Counted from the first letter of the stretch, positions 34,850 through 47,267 are shown. The stretch: 64,000 nucleotides of DNA from Eucalyptus grandis (GCF_016545825.1 NC_052615.1:33567516-33631515), one strand, 5' to 3'. A program made the numbers and translations. Notes: a model not told the origin generated them from the letters alone.

Positions 34850-35610
34850 TATAGGATGAGGAAGCTCATACGACTGTTCCCAAGCTGACTCCTCAAATGC
34901 ATCCTAGCACCTTGACCCCGACCTCCATTACAGCTGTACTATCACTACTTTTCCTGCCATATACAGATCAACACTCAAGTATTGCTCCTTCCATAGTCTT
35001 GATTGTGCATCTCTTGAAGTATGCTAGAGGAGAAAGTAGACAACAAACCTAGCAAAGACACAATGTGCAATAAGATGAATCCAGAATGAGAGATTAAAGT
35101 TGCGAGATGTATTCGTCAAGTATGGCTGATGAACATAATGTCACGTTAATTATAGCAAGTTAACAAATGGTTTATCAACTAATAGCTAATTTTAATGGAG
35201 ATAATGCCTTTTTCTATAATTTTTTTACTAGATAAATGATTTTCTCATAAGCTTCGTCTGATGTTGCATGTTCTAGTAAAATTGTTATTTCTCATTAGTT
35301 AACTTTTTTAGTTATTAGATTTTTTTTTCAATTACCGTTCGTGGACATTCTCAAATTAAACACCATTATTGTGGAAGCGCGGTCGTATGCATCAGGTACG
35401 AATTTATGCCGCATTATAGTACGTGGACGGACGAACCGGTAGCCGGTCCAAGATTCCAGGCCAATGACAAGATTTTATTTGGGCCGGGCCTAATTTTCTC
35501 TTTTCCCCCTAATTCGTACAAGCTCCTATGAAATGTTACTGAATCAACTGGTTGAAAGCCGAAGCCCTTTTATCTTAAATAAATAGGTTAAGTCAAGAAT
35601 AATACACTTG
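34850..35610. other. Shared intergenic DNA, copy 1
   Basis: No gene supported. It matches 55995-56780, apart from a 20-odd base segment present only in copy 2 (about 56020-56042). Confidence 0.6.
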
Positions 35611-36588
35611 GGCTTTGTTTGTAGTGCATAAAATATTTTCTAAGAAATAATTTTCTAGGGAAATTAAAATTCCGGTGTTTGGTTGAGTTTTGAAAATAAA
35701 CAATAAAATATTTTCTATCAGTTAATAAGGAAAACTTCATTTGATTTTCCTAAATAGACATACATTATCCAAGCACTACTAACATGCATATGGTTATCAA
35801 AAGAAACGGTTACGGGCACCAAGGTCTCAAGCCACTAACCCCTACCCTTGAGCATGAGCATTGGCACTACTCTTGGATCCACTAAAATCAAGCTCGAAAA
35901 CTTGGTGCCCATGCTCCAACCCGGGTTTATAGAGGTCGGGCCCCGGTCAACAACACCCGAGCATGGGTCAATCGAGGTTGGGCCTCAAACCCGAAACCCA
36001 CGACACAATCCCTTATGCTCAAACCTAAGTCCATCAAGGTCTAGTCCTAGACCTTGGCACCCATGCCCGAGTCCATTGAGGCCAAGCCTTAATCCCAAGC
36101 CCGACATCAATAGACTAAGGCATGGGTGCAAGCAACCTAGGCATGGGCATGAGAGTTTTAGGCTCGGCGTTGATGGATTTGGGCTTGAAAATCAAGGACC
36201 TATGCATGGTTTTCAAGGTCTGATGCTCTACCTCGATGGACTTGGGCATGGATGCCGAGGATCAGGCCCAACGTCCTAGCACGAGCACTAGTATTCCTGG
36301 CCCAACCTTGATGGACTCAGGCGCAACAACCGATGTCTCAAGTATCATCTAGATGGACCCGAGTAGGGGCGCTAGGAACAAGCGCTAGGGTTCACATGTT
36401 AAGCGCAGAGTTTCTAGTCCAAGTGTCGATACCTTGTCATATTTTAAAAATGATTGTCGATTTTATAAAGAGGAATTCTTTTTCCCAAATTTAAGTTATT
36501 GTAGGAGAACATTTTCCATTAATTACAAAAATATTTTCCATTGACTCATTTTTTTAAGAAATCAAAATGCCAAAAAACAAACGAAGCC
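35611..36588. mobile_element. Candidate non-autonomous DNA element with short inverted ends, copy 1
   Basis: The left end GGCTTTGTTTG (35611) and right end CAAACGAAGCC (36578-36588) are near inverse complements. Both are followed inward by related TATTTTC-rich sequence (AAATATTTTCTAAG versus AAAAATATTTTCCA). The interior (35820-36400) is made of imperfect repeats around CATGGGC, GCCCAAGC and TTGATGGAC. Ends of this type suggest an hAT-like relic. I found no clear 8 bp target duplication. It is also present at 56782-57762. Confidence 0.35.
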
Positions 36589-37974
36589 ATAAATGAGTCG
36601 AATCTATGTGGTGCTTTGAATTTACATAGATATAATATGATATGCCCAGTGGATATTATATATAAAAAAATAATATCACCAAAAACTCTAAATTATACTT
36701 GTGGTGACATCCAGACCTCTAAATTATTTTTTAATGTCATAAAGAACTTAAGCTCTGCCCACCGTAACATCAATACCCTAATTTTTTTTGTCATAAAAGA
36801 TCGTGAAAATTGTACCTGTGTGATTAATATACCTTCCATCACAATTCTATCCAAAATCATCGTTAAAAACTCCACTGGCGACTTACATGGACAACAACAT
36901 GCAATTGGAGCCGACGTGGATCCAACTTCGCCTTAGTGAAGCCAAAATGCCGTCAATTTCAGGAGGGAAATGATCCGACACGGCCATAGAATGACGTCGT
37001 TCCCCGCTAGAAATGACTTCAGTGAAACCGCGCTAGATTCACATATGCTCCATTTGCCTGGCTTTGCGTACGTAAGCCACCACCTAGTATTTTTGACGGC
37101 ATACGACAAAGGATATATTTGTCATATGAATACAAGCGTGTGACTTTTTTCTGATATCAGAAAAAAGTTCGGAATATTAATCTCATGGTAAGCATAGTTC
37201 AAGATTTATAATTGCTCAAGAGAATTGAAGTATTAATGTCAAATTTCTTCATAATATTGCCCCGTCTATAGTCTTAGTGTCTCAACAAGTCAGTAATAGT
37301 GCACAATCTTATATTTGTACGTGAAAATAAATCAGCCAAGCATAATTTTAAACTTGAAAAATCTTTGCATTCGTACGTTTTTCTTGTGCACGATGTATAC
37401 GTCTTCTATCTACCGTGATCACGTCGAGCAAATTCAACCGGAGAAAAGAAGCAAGACTTTGGCATAATTCAATGGTGAAGACTACAACGATTCGACAGAT
37501 CTTGACAATTTTCGCCCTTCTCCTTATTCTTTTCCAGTTCAGGCGGCTCTTCATTTTCCTCCCTCGCCATTGAAATTCCTTCCTCCATAAAAACTTCGGT
37601 CAGATCTGAAGGCTCCATGAAGAAGGTGGTATCCATCGATGACTGTCGTGCGATTTGTACAATGTTCTTAAATCTTTAGTCCGATCCATTTATTATTTCT
37701 TTAGGCGTTGGTCAAAACCTGATGGAATCTTCTCCGACAGAGGCAGCTATTTGATTAGTTGGAGGGATGCACTCGACACAGATTATGCCAGAGAGGCAAG
37801 ATCCTTTTTATGATATAGTATCGAAATGTCTCCAGATGATAGTCTAATGCTGACCGAACTACAGAAAACAAAAGTGATTTGCAATAATATAGGGCGTCGT
37901 GCCAAGCATGCTTACAATAAAGTTCAATTTCCTTCTGCGAAAATAGGGTTTAAACTTTGAACACCCATATGCAA
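36589..37974. other. Shared intergenic DNA, copy 1
   Basis: AT-rich and without a convincing gene. A minus-strand frame at 37348-37554 (68 codons, basic) is kept in copy 2 (58532-58738), but there is no recognised domain, and both copies are young enough for chance conservation. Confidence 0.5.
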
Positions 37975-38330
37975 TGTAGTTTATGAGTGTAATCTCTAAA
38001 TTGTAGCCCAATGCTCAATGTAGTCCTTGAACTTTCAATTTGTTCAATACAATTCTTGAACTTTTTGTATATATTCAACTTAGTCCCTAAACTATATGAA
38101 AATGTTCAATATTTGCATTCTATTAATTCAAGTTTAGGTACAATATTGAACATTTTTATATAGTTCAATGACTAAATTCAATGTGTACCAAAGTCCAAAG
38201 ACCACATTGAACAAATTGAAAGTTCAAAGAATATATTACACATTAAGCTAAAGTTCAATGATTACATTAAACAAATTAAAAATTCAGGGACCCTATTGCA
38301 CATTAGATTAAAGTTGAAAGATTGTTTATA
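37975..38330. repeat. Fold-back (inverted repeat) sequence, copy 1
   Basis: The left arm contains TTGAACTTTCAATTTGTTCAA (about 38030) and TCAACTTAGTCCCTAAACTAT. The right arm contains the inverse relatives TTGAACAAATTGAAAGTTCAA (about 38204) and TATAGTTCAATGACTAAATTC. This would fold into a long imperfect hairpin, as in fold-back elements or MITEs. A diverged version is in copy 2 (59225-59520). Confidence 0.5.
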
Positions 38331-40025
38331 TCATTATCTCATAAAAATATCACAAGAAGTTCAAGTTTTATTCACCAATTTGCCTTCAGTGGGCCAAATA
38401 ATTGACAATATGTATAGGACGATAAGTCAACTGAAGATGTGCCGTGATTTAAGCCGAATTGACCTTAACTTGCCTTAATTCCCAAGAGATGCTATGTGTG
38501 GCAATAGTTGGTGTTCAAGATAAACGTGCTGAATTATCATTGGCCAAGCCAAACAAATAATAGATTGAGATTTCATATCATATCTTATTCATTTATATCT
38601 TGATTAAAAATCCAAATGACCAAATGCAATTTTAGGGTGTGACATGTTGAATTATTAAATAAACAAATAATACATTGAGATTTCATGTTATATCCTATTC
38701 AATCATATCTTGATTAAAATTCAAATGACCAAATTCAGCTGTAAGGTGTGAATATTTCAAGGAAAAACTTAAGATTTTGAAAATATTTTCTAACAAGCGA
38801 TCGCTTGTATTGTTTATAAATATGAATGAATGAAAATGTTTTCATCATCCATTGGATTTAATATTCCGTTGATTGATTTTGTTCAATAGATATAACCAAT
38901 CATTTTTCAGAAAATATTTTCCAAATATCGAATTTTCAGTGAAACAAACGCACCCTAAGTGAACAATTTTGAAAGTTACGAAACTTCAATTAGTGCTCGA
39001 AAAGTTGTGATATAAATCGAGCACCACGTATAATATGTTGGTAATTATACTTTGCCCCTCAAGTTACTAGTTGTGCTTAGTACCAAAGAGAAGAAATTTG
39101 CTTTGGTAGTCTCACTAAGAGTTGTATTAAAATGTGTCTTTAATGATTCGCTTTTAAATATGTTAAAACTGGAGGTCCCGAGTTGAATCTTTTCAAGTCC
39201 CATTCGCTTCCCTAATTAAATATTTCGACGCTTAGTACTAAGCAAAAAGACTAGACTAAGCATGAGGAAAAATGTTAGAATATTTAAATAATAGATCACA
39301 CATTCATTTAATAGTTTAATAATTCCAAATTCCCAATTCGGCGATTAGGATTTGAATGAGATGAATTATCAATTTCCACAAAATGTCAAAACAAAGCGCC
39401 TACTTTTGTTGCCACTTGACCAGAGAGACTTTCACTTTCAGCTTTGATTGACCATCTCTCCCGGCTTTTATTATAATGCTATCTTTATGACAATATATAT
39501 AGCTTCTAATAGCAACTTAAATTGCCAACACTCTATACTTGTTTGCACGTCGTGACAAATGATCTTCCAGTTGGCATCCAATGAGAAAAAATCATCTGCT
39601 TACCATAGTCGGTGAGAAAATCTCAATATGGTAGCTTCCGCTTTCAATCACTGCCATATTGTCAAATCCGTTGGACTGCATTCAATTTCGACTAAAGCCA
39701 TTTATCACTTGGGAGAATACCCTAAATAGGATTTTGATTTATTCAGAGTTTGTTCTATATGAATTTAATGGTGTGTAAGTCAAAGTTTCAATGCCTTCCT
39801 ACCCCCATTTCCTATTCCAATTATAACAATATGGGTTCTCATTCATCATGGTTAAACCCTGTTATTCAGTTTCACTGGGGTCAATAATCTTTCATTTGAT
39901 AAAAGTAAAACCATGTCCAAAATGAACAAGTGCATGAAAAAAGTCACATGCGTGCGATATTTCTAGAAAATTCAGGCGGTCTTTTTTGGAAATGAAATAG
40001 TAAAGCGATTGATTATGGTGGTTGG
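38331..40025. other. Shared intergenic DNA, copy 1
   Basis: Non-coding. A short imperfect tandem duplication of about 118 bp (from about 38531 and 38650) is visible. The sequence CATTT at 39893-39897 is the empty target site of the solo LTR found in copy 2. Confidence 0.5.
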
Positions 40026-40277
40026 TCAGTTTAGCTTATGAGGACCGCAGGATGTTCGTGGTCTACTGTAGTAGTTGTGTGCAATTTCTTCTAGATGCTT
40101 AGCGTGAGCGACGGGAATTGCCCCCGTTCTTCGTCGCCGCTCCTCTTCACACACTCGACGCCGAGTCTCCACATTTGTCGCGAGACCAGTGATGCTTGTG
40201 TGAAAAAAGGGTTTTCCACTGACGGGGCAATAATAGAAATTATGGAAAAGGGATGACTCTTTGGTTAGTGAGAGCAC
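40026..40277 (-). CDS. Small unrecognised ORF shared by both duplicates (copy 1)
   Basis: An 83-codon minus-strand frame starting MLSLTKESSLFHNFYY, with a basic stretch RRRVCEEERRRR and a SRPRTSCGPHKLN end. The copy 2 version (62466-62687) has the same frame but ends ten residues earlier, because CGA has become TGA. No domain is recognised. It could be a gene fragment or chance. Confidence 0.2.
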   Translation of the reverse strand: MLSLTKESSLFHNFYYCPVSGKPFFHTSITGLATNVETRRRVCEEERRRRTGAIPVAHAKHLEEIAHNYYSRPRTSCGPHKLN

Positions 40278-41261
40278 TCATAAAATATCAATATGTGCGT
40301 GGTTCTTACGTTTGGCGTGTATATTCTTTTATTCCCGTTCCCTCTGGTTTAAGAATGTTATCAACACTAAATTTTCGTTGACGAAAAGGATAATAACAAA
40401 ATCCTTCATTTTCAGACTGTTGCCTCGTCTGGCGGATAGGATTCTGGCAAATCTACAAGTGACAGCGATATTAGAGTGAACCCATGTTTAAGATAATGCA
40501 CCAACCAAAGAACACCTTCGAACACGTTTGAACATTCAAGTTTGACTTTTATTTCCTCTTTATTCTGATCTTCCATTCCGTTTACACTGAAGAACTCCCA
40601 AGTTATTGCTAATTAATCAAAGTCATGTAGCTTATTCTTTCCTCTATAAGCTACCACGTGAGACGACGGACTAACCCCTTTCTTTTCTTTTATTTTTATT
40701 TTTATTCCCAATAAAGTCGTGTAGCCAATTTTTTTATTTTCTCTTTTAAAATTTACAAATTTAAAATTAAAAAGTCGTGTAGCCAAGCTGGCTGGTCGCT
40801 GGAGCCAAAGGAAGGAGGGAAGAGGGAGGCAGAAGGAATAGGGAGAAGGAAAAAAAAAAGAGAGAAAAAGGAAAAAAGATAAAATTTTAATAAAATATTT
40901 CAAAAAATAAAATATTATTAAAAAAGGTTCAGCCAGCTAATTTTGGATGGATGGACTAATCGGGAATAATTATAAAAGGTTTAACACTCTATTGTCAAAA
41001 AAATGAATTTAGGACTGAACTAGTACAATTACAATAGGTATAGGACTTTTTGGTAATTGTCCCAATATAAAGGTTTTGGACTTATTGGTAAAAACGTAAT
41101 AAGTTTAGGACTTTTTAGACAATTTTTCCTATTTTTCTTTCTCCACAGTCGGCCACTAGCTAAAAGAAAAATTAAAAAGGAAAAATACAAGAATAAAAAA
41201 ATAGGAAAATTTATTTAAAAATTATCCACCAAAATGCCAAAGAAAACCAAGGCCCAGGCAA

Positions 41262-41270
41262 CTATAAATA
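41262..41270 (+). promoter_or_regulatory. TATA box of CYP88 copy 2
   Basis: CTATAAATA lies 87 bases upstream of the ATG, leaving a short 5' leader of about 55-65 bases if initiation is 25-35 bases downstream. It is the only good TATA match just upstream of the gene. Confidence 0.6.
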
Positions 41271-41336
41271 TGGCTTGCCTTTACAAGTATTGAGGCACAA
41301 GTGTGAAAGAAAAAGCTATAGCCTCACAAGATCCTC

Positions 41337-41356
41337 TGAGAGAGAGAGAGAGAGAG
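41337..41356 (+). repeat. GA microsatellite immediately before the CYP88 start codon
   Basis: About ten GA units abut the ATG at 41357, inside the predicted 5' leader. Plant 5' leaders often carry GA/CT runs, which vary in length between alleles. Confidence 0.75.
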
Positions 41357-44300
41357 ATGGAGCTTGAAGTTGCTGCGAGTGTGGCTCTGGCAGTATTGAT
41401 AGTTGCATATGGGTTCATTTTTGGGGTTCTCAAGAGGGTGAATGAGTGGATATATGTGAGCAGGTTGGGAGAGAAGAGAGCCTCTCTTCCACCTGGGGAC
41501 ATGGGTTGGCCTTTGGTGGGCAAGATGTGGTCCTTTCTGAGAGCCTTCAGATCTGGTGATCCTGACTCTTTCCTCTCTACCTTCATCTCAAGGTCTTCTT
41601 CGTCACCTCCCTTCTTTTCTTTCTATCACTAGCTTCTATTTAGCAACAAAAGAAAAAAAAAAATCATCATATCGTGTGTAAGTGATCAACGACGTGTCAT
41701 GGACATCCACTACCCTTTTCCTTTTAGAGTATCCTGGCTTATTTGAGTGACATGAACATCATAACAATGTCACTAGGTATTAGTTTTCTATTTTTTGCAA
41801 GCGGAAAATGCACAGGTCCTTGTCGTGTGGTCTACGATGTAATCCTAAACTGTGATTGAAATAGATAGATATACTTGAGGACCGTACCTTTTCCAAGGGT
41901 TAAGGGGTGATATCTGCAGATTGCATTGATTGAAATTCCAAAACTAATTCTGCTTGATCCATGTCATAATCAATGAGAAAGAACAACAAGATATAATCTG
42001 TGTGCTTATTTTATGACTTTTAGATCAATTGAAAGTGATTCAATAAAGTTAAAAAATGTCATTACTTAGAGAGAAATGGAACATTACAATTTATCTATGC
42101 ATGGAACACATTGGTCTAGTTATGATGGCATGGCAGGCTTGATTGAAATTACTTCAATGTAAGCCTTAGTGAAAAGTACTTGGTTGCCATTCATTTGATT
42201 TTTGTATTTATGCAGATTCTTTAAAATCATCTGATAGCAATTATCGCCTCATGTCATGCCGACTTTAAATTGAGGTGCTTGAGCATATGTGTCCCACAAA
42301 AATCACTTGCTTTATACGTTGTTTTCAGCCAAAAAAAAAGTGAAAAAGTGAATTTTGACAGGGAACTTTCCCTTTTGAAACGTAGGGAAAAATTTTCCAC
42401 GGTGGTTGTTTCCTTCTGACTGAAAACCTTTTCTTGGATCAAGACCTTGAATTTGCTTGGTCCAGGGGCCCAAAAGGCGAAAAACAAAGAACCGGTCTAA
42501 AGTGTGGAAAGACATGATTGTCCGTGTCAAAAGACTCCTTAGCCAAATTTGACTGGAAAAAGAACCCATTGATAACTAGGATTTACCGAGTACAGAGGGT
42601 ACCGTCAGTAGCTGCAGTGCTGCTGAACTCAAGTTGATGAACTTGGAGCTTTGATGCACTATTAGATTATTGTTAATCTTCTCTCGGGCGGATGAAAGAT
42701 TTTTATACACCTCCTAAAGAACTGAGTTATATGTTATTGATTAGGTATTAAGAGTAGGAGGTATTAAGAGTAGGACTCACTAGGCAAAAATTTCTGTACA
42801 CCTCCTTTAATTCTTGACAAAGATTACTCGTCACATATGTTTTAATTTGGTGTGGACCTTAACACTAGGCAATTGCTTAACACATAACATTCAATCCTAC
42901 TGGAAAAATCAGGTTTGGAGCCACAGGTATCTACAAAACCTACATGTTTGGCAGTCAAAGCATAATCGTGTGCAAACCCGAGACATGTAGGCGAGTATTG
43001 ACAGATGACCAAAACTTCAAGCTCGGTTACCCTAAAGCGGTTAAGGTATTAACTGGCCGGAGATCATTCCACAGCATCTCCAACGCTGAGCACAAACGGC
43101 TCCGGCGGCTCACAGCTGCTCCCATCACTGGCAGTGAGGCCCTGTCGATGTACGTCCCCGGGATTGAGGAGAACATAGTGGCTTCCTTGGAAGAGTGGTC
43201 GAGTTCGGACCAGCCGGTTGAGTTCTTGACCGGGATGAAGAAAGTCACGTTCGAGATCATTACGAACATCTTCTTTGGCTTGGATCAGGTTGATTTCAAC
43301 TTCAAGACCATGGAGATCTTGTACGGTGACTTGGCTCGTGGAATGAAGTCCGCACCTATCAACTTCCCCGGATTCACTTTCCACAGAGGCGTCAAGGTGA
43401 AAATTATTGCAGTTTGACCACAATTAATTACTGTCTCCACAAAAGTGGCAGTTATTTAAATTATAAAAACATCTCATCCACAAAACTATTGCTTTTTTAC
43501 CACTATTAGCTTTATTTCTCTACCAAATACTAGATCTCTTGGTAATTTTGCCAAAACACGGGAGATTCATCAGAGTGTTTCCTTGGCCTTGCAAACCGCA
43601 ATGAAATCGAAAACGTTCTCAATAAGCGAACTTGTCTTGTTAATCAATGTTAGGCGAGGAGAGAGCTGGTTAAGATCCTCCAAGCTATTGTGGATGAGAG
43701 GAAGGCTTTGAAGGGAAGGAATGGGTCGATCACGAGGAAGAACATGTTGGATATGCTAATGGAGGTTGAAGATGAGGATAAGAGGAAACTGGAGGAGGAG
43801 GACATAATTGACATATTGCTCATGTACTTGCTTGCTGGCCATGAAACCTCAGCTCATGGCACTATGTGGGCTGCTCTTTACCTCCATGAACATCCTGATA
43901 TCCTCCAAAAAGCAAAGGTAAGGTCATGGTTCCATCGCAGAATTTGATTAGCTAACCAAAGGGTGCCAAAGTTTTATTTGGTCTTCTTCTTTCTCCAGGA
44001 AGAGCAAGAGGAGATCATCAGCAGGAGACCAGCTACACAGAGTGGATTGACCCTCAAGGAAATTAGGCAATCACAGTATCTTACAAGGGTAAGTGTCGCG
44101 TATAATGGGAGCCCACGACCTTTGACATGCAAAGATATGTCCTACGAGCTTACGTAATAACAGTCCCAAAATTTCAAAAGTTGTAAGCGGGAAATGATCT
44201 GCAACAAGCAAGCCTGTTGACAATTCAAAAGCATTAACTTTTGTCAATTGGTACTTAATGTCATAACTCCGCAAATCTTCTCACCGTGGATGAGATACAT

Positions 44301-45859
44301 GACATCCAAGACTAATGTGCTTTTATCTTTTATACAGGTGGTGGATGAAACATTGCGTAGAATCAGTCTCTCATTTGCAGTTTTTCGAGAGGCAAAAGCT
44401 GATGTGAACGTCAATGGTTAGTATAAAGGAACTTCGCTAAACATGAATTTTTTTTTGGCTAACCATTATTCACGGTCTTAATTCATATCAATTACGTATA
44501 TGTGGCAAAAATGTATGTATACATAACTATCTACGTGAAATGTATGTAAATGTGGCGTATGGGACTATTGATCACAGGCTATCTCATACCAAAAGGTTGG
44601 AAAGTCATGGTCAGTTCAAGGGCAGTACATATGGATCCAGAAAATTATTTGGACCCAAAGAAATTTGACCCATCTAGATGGGAAGTAAGTAATCCTCCTT
44701 CCCTCCACCCCACTCCCGCCCCCGCCCCCCACTTCCTCTCTCTCTCACCCAATTTTCTTAATGAGAATTCCTCTGGCAACAAAAATGAAAAAGCAATAAA
44801 CTCTTTTTCAAATTACTTGAGCATAAAAAGATCTACTTCTTACTTCTAGTTTTGATTTTCTCCTGAAATTTTGAAATTGATGAAAATATTCGAAGTTTCA
44901 TAACATAATAAAATATCATATACCATTTTACATGCGGATATTTGTATATCTTAAGAGCTTTTGGTTTTAGAGAACAATATAATTCGAAGTCTAACAGCAT
45001 AGTCATAATCAAGGAAAAAGAGTTAAGAAGAGAAATCATGTCAAAGGGTAAAATTCAATTATGGATTCTCCTTTCTTAGGATGAACTTCCTTAATAATTT
45101 GGTTCGTCTTTGGGATTCAGAACATTAAAGCAAAAGCAGGAGCTTTCCTACCATTTGGAGCAGGAAGCCGGTTCTGCCCAGGAAGTGATTTGGCCAAGCT
45201 CGAAATCTCCATCTTTCTCCACCAGTTCCTGCTTCACTACAAGTCAGTACTTACTTCTTACTCTCTCTTTTTTCTTAATTTCCTTTTATCTATTTTTTCT
45301 TAATTTCCTTTTACTTTTCAATATCTGAAAAGAGAGAAACGTTTTTTTACGAGGAAAAGGAGAAATGTTAGAGAACATAATTAGTCTGTGCAAATGGAAA
45401 TGTAATATTCGGTTTGCACGGACTATACTTGCGAAAACCAACCAAAACGTGAGATTTATTTGAATTATATACAAATGCAGGCATGGCATTCTTTCAGAAT
45501 AAGTAAACAACTTAAACTTGGATAACGTTAAAATTCCAATAAAATTATAATATCGTACTAAACTCACTGAAGGAAGTTCAACTAGTTAGTGTGATTCTTT
45601 TCATACGTCAAGATGCTGCGAGACCTACAAGAAATCACAAGTATAAGAGCATTCATAATATTCTCACTATTGAATCCTGCATGTGTGCATATGCAGGCTG
45701 GAGAGAGTAAATCCGAAAAGCCCAGTGTCACATCTACCACTGCCACATCCTTCGGACAATTGCCTTGTCAGATTCGAAAACTCCATTAGATACCTGAACA
45801 AGTTCAAGGACATCTCAGCATTCATCATCCTTCTGTTCCCCGCATCTGTCAGACCTTAA
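41357..45859 (+). CDS. CYP88-family cytochrome P450, copy 2 (complete, altered C-terminus)
   Basis: Eight exons: 41357-41592, 42913-43396, 43654-43917, 43999-44088, 44338-44416, 44578-44684, 45121-45242 and 45697-45859. All introns are GT-AG and all exon phases fit, giving 514 codons. The protein has an N-terminal membrane anchor (residues about 4-25), the Pro-rich [12 protein letters not shown] hinge, the I-helix AGHETS oxygen site, K-helix ETLR, FDPSRW, and the haem loop [10 protein letters not shown] with its Cys ligand. CYP88A oxidises ent-kaurenoic acid to GA12 at the ER; CYP88D oxidises triterpenes. Several stretches (for example [14 protein letters not shown] and FPGFTFH) look closer to the latter, from memory. 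A 2-nt deletion in exon 8 relative to copy 1 swaps the last 6 residues for 26 others ending LLFPASVRP. Confidence 0.92.
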
Positions 45860-46049
45860 ATAAGCTGATGAATCGTTTCGTTGCCGTTTTCTAAGTGTGT
45901 ACCTCGTTTTTCTAAATGCTTTGTCCATGAATGTAGGCAACATATAATGTCATTTCCATTTTTTTCTCAACTATTGTACAACTATTATAGTGTTAGGAAT
46001 TGCACAATGATTTCAGAAAAATAATACAAACAAACAATCAACACAAGTA
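45860..46049. other. 3' flank of CYP88 copy 2
   Basis: AT-rich, the counterpart of 600-794. No gene seen. Confidence 0.5.
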
Positions 46050-46225
46050 ACCCACTCGTGGGCAGCTGCATTGGTGTTCGTTATCTCCTGCAATGCTGCG
46101 GTCGAGAGTTCGAATCCCCGTGTTGCTATCGTGATTGAAGTGAGGGGCCCTGGTGGTGAGATGTTGGGCTAATCTCCCCCGAGATTTACGTCTAAATAGT
46201 GGCTTGCGACAACGTCCACCGGTGC
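46050..46225 (+). mobile_element. tRNA-derived SINE-like relic, copy 2
   Basis: The counterpart of 795-971, with the B box GTTCGAATCC at 46108-46117. It is cut at its 3' end by the B LTR. Confidence 0.45.
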
Positions 46226-46259
46226 TGAAAGGGCTAGTAACAACACCTAGAGGGGGGTG

Positions 46260-47267
46260 TGTTGTTGCTCGTGCGGAAATATAGACGGACCAAGCGAATC
46301 GGATAAAATGGTCGGAATGAAGGAAAGGAAATCGGACACAGGATTTACGTGGTTCGGTCCGAATATCGGAACCTACATCCACGGGGAGAGCAGTACGGAA
46401 TTCCACTATAGAAACAAGCGATACACCGGAGATTACAATCACTCGAGCACTCAAACACACTCTCAGTGTTTCCTAGCCCCAAATTACACCTGGATAACCG
46501 ACACGGTGTTTAGTCCCTCACAATTCCTAATGAAATCTCACTCAAGGAATTAAACAAATTCTACTCACAAGAATTTAACTGACTAAAACACTCGGGTGTA
46601 ATTTCAACAAGAAAAGTTCTCTCTGCCGAGAGCTTCTGAAGCCTCACGACTTCTCTCTTCAGCTCTCTCTCTCGGCCACCGAAATAACTCAGCGCGGCGC
46701 CGTCTTCTCCTTCGCTCCTCTGCCTTTTAAGGACGAAGTGAGACAGAAAAATGTGACACTCATTCGGCGCTCGCAATCACCACTGACGCCCACCAAAATT
46801 TACGGGCACGCATGCATGCATGGGACGCATTTAATAAGGCAGAAAACTTGCACCCATAATTCAAGCGCGAAAGAAGGATGGCCGCCGTCTTCCAAGACCA
46901 TCTCCACGACGTTGAACTCCTTCAAGTAATATTTTATCATTTCTTTCCTTTGGTTGTCTGCAGATGAATAAAATAAGAAGCAAGGAGTTAAAGAAAGAAG
47001 ACAAAACAAGCCCACAATTGGCTTTAGTCTTCCACGTCCATCCACCATGCATGCACGTCCATGTGCATGCAATTAAAGAGTTAGAATAAAATAATGGTCT
47101 TCCCCTCTCGCAGCTGCACGCTCTCTTCATTCTTCACGCTTGCGCTCATAGATCCGCATGCGATCTTCTGACAATTTCGGCCAATTCACATGCGCTACTT
47201 TGACTCGCACGTGGTTGAGTTCACGCATTCTCGTTCAACGGGCTCAAATCGAGACATATTTTCAACA
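46260..47267 (-). repeat. 3' LTR of Copia C
   Basis: 1008 bp, from TGTTGTTGCTCGTGCGG to ATATTTTCAACA. It is followed by a minus-strand purine tract (complement of ATCTCCACCTTGG). Confidence 0.92.

Larger units (their letters stand above)
45242..46225. repeat. Left part of tandem segmental duplication, copy 2
   Basis: Pairs with 1-971. It includes a short TTTTCTTAATTTCC duplication near 45285-45310 that copy 1 lacks, and lacks most of the T-run at 77-95 of copy 1. Confidence 0.9.

Noticed and set aside
35848..36279. A 143-codon plus-strand frame
   Set aside because: It is translation of the CATGGGC/GCCCAAGC repeat region. Copy 2 keeps only a shorter frame, and no domain is seen.
36541..36936. 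A 131-codon plus-strand frame
   Set aside because: It does not stay open in copy 2 (57714-57971 is much shorter). The composition is that of AT-rich intergenic DNA.
43027..43423. Minus-strand frames opposite CYP88 exon 2
   Set aside because: They are shadows of the P450 coding strand, which carries clear conserved motifs and splice sites.
46800..47130. Pairs of 89-90 codon minus-strand frames in the LTRs of Copia C (also 50124-50454)
   Set aside because: They are identical in both LTRs only because the LTRs are young. They overlap each other in two frames and lack recognised motifs.
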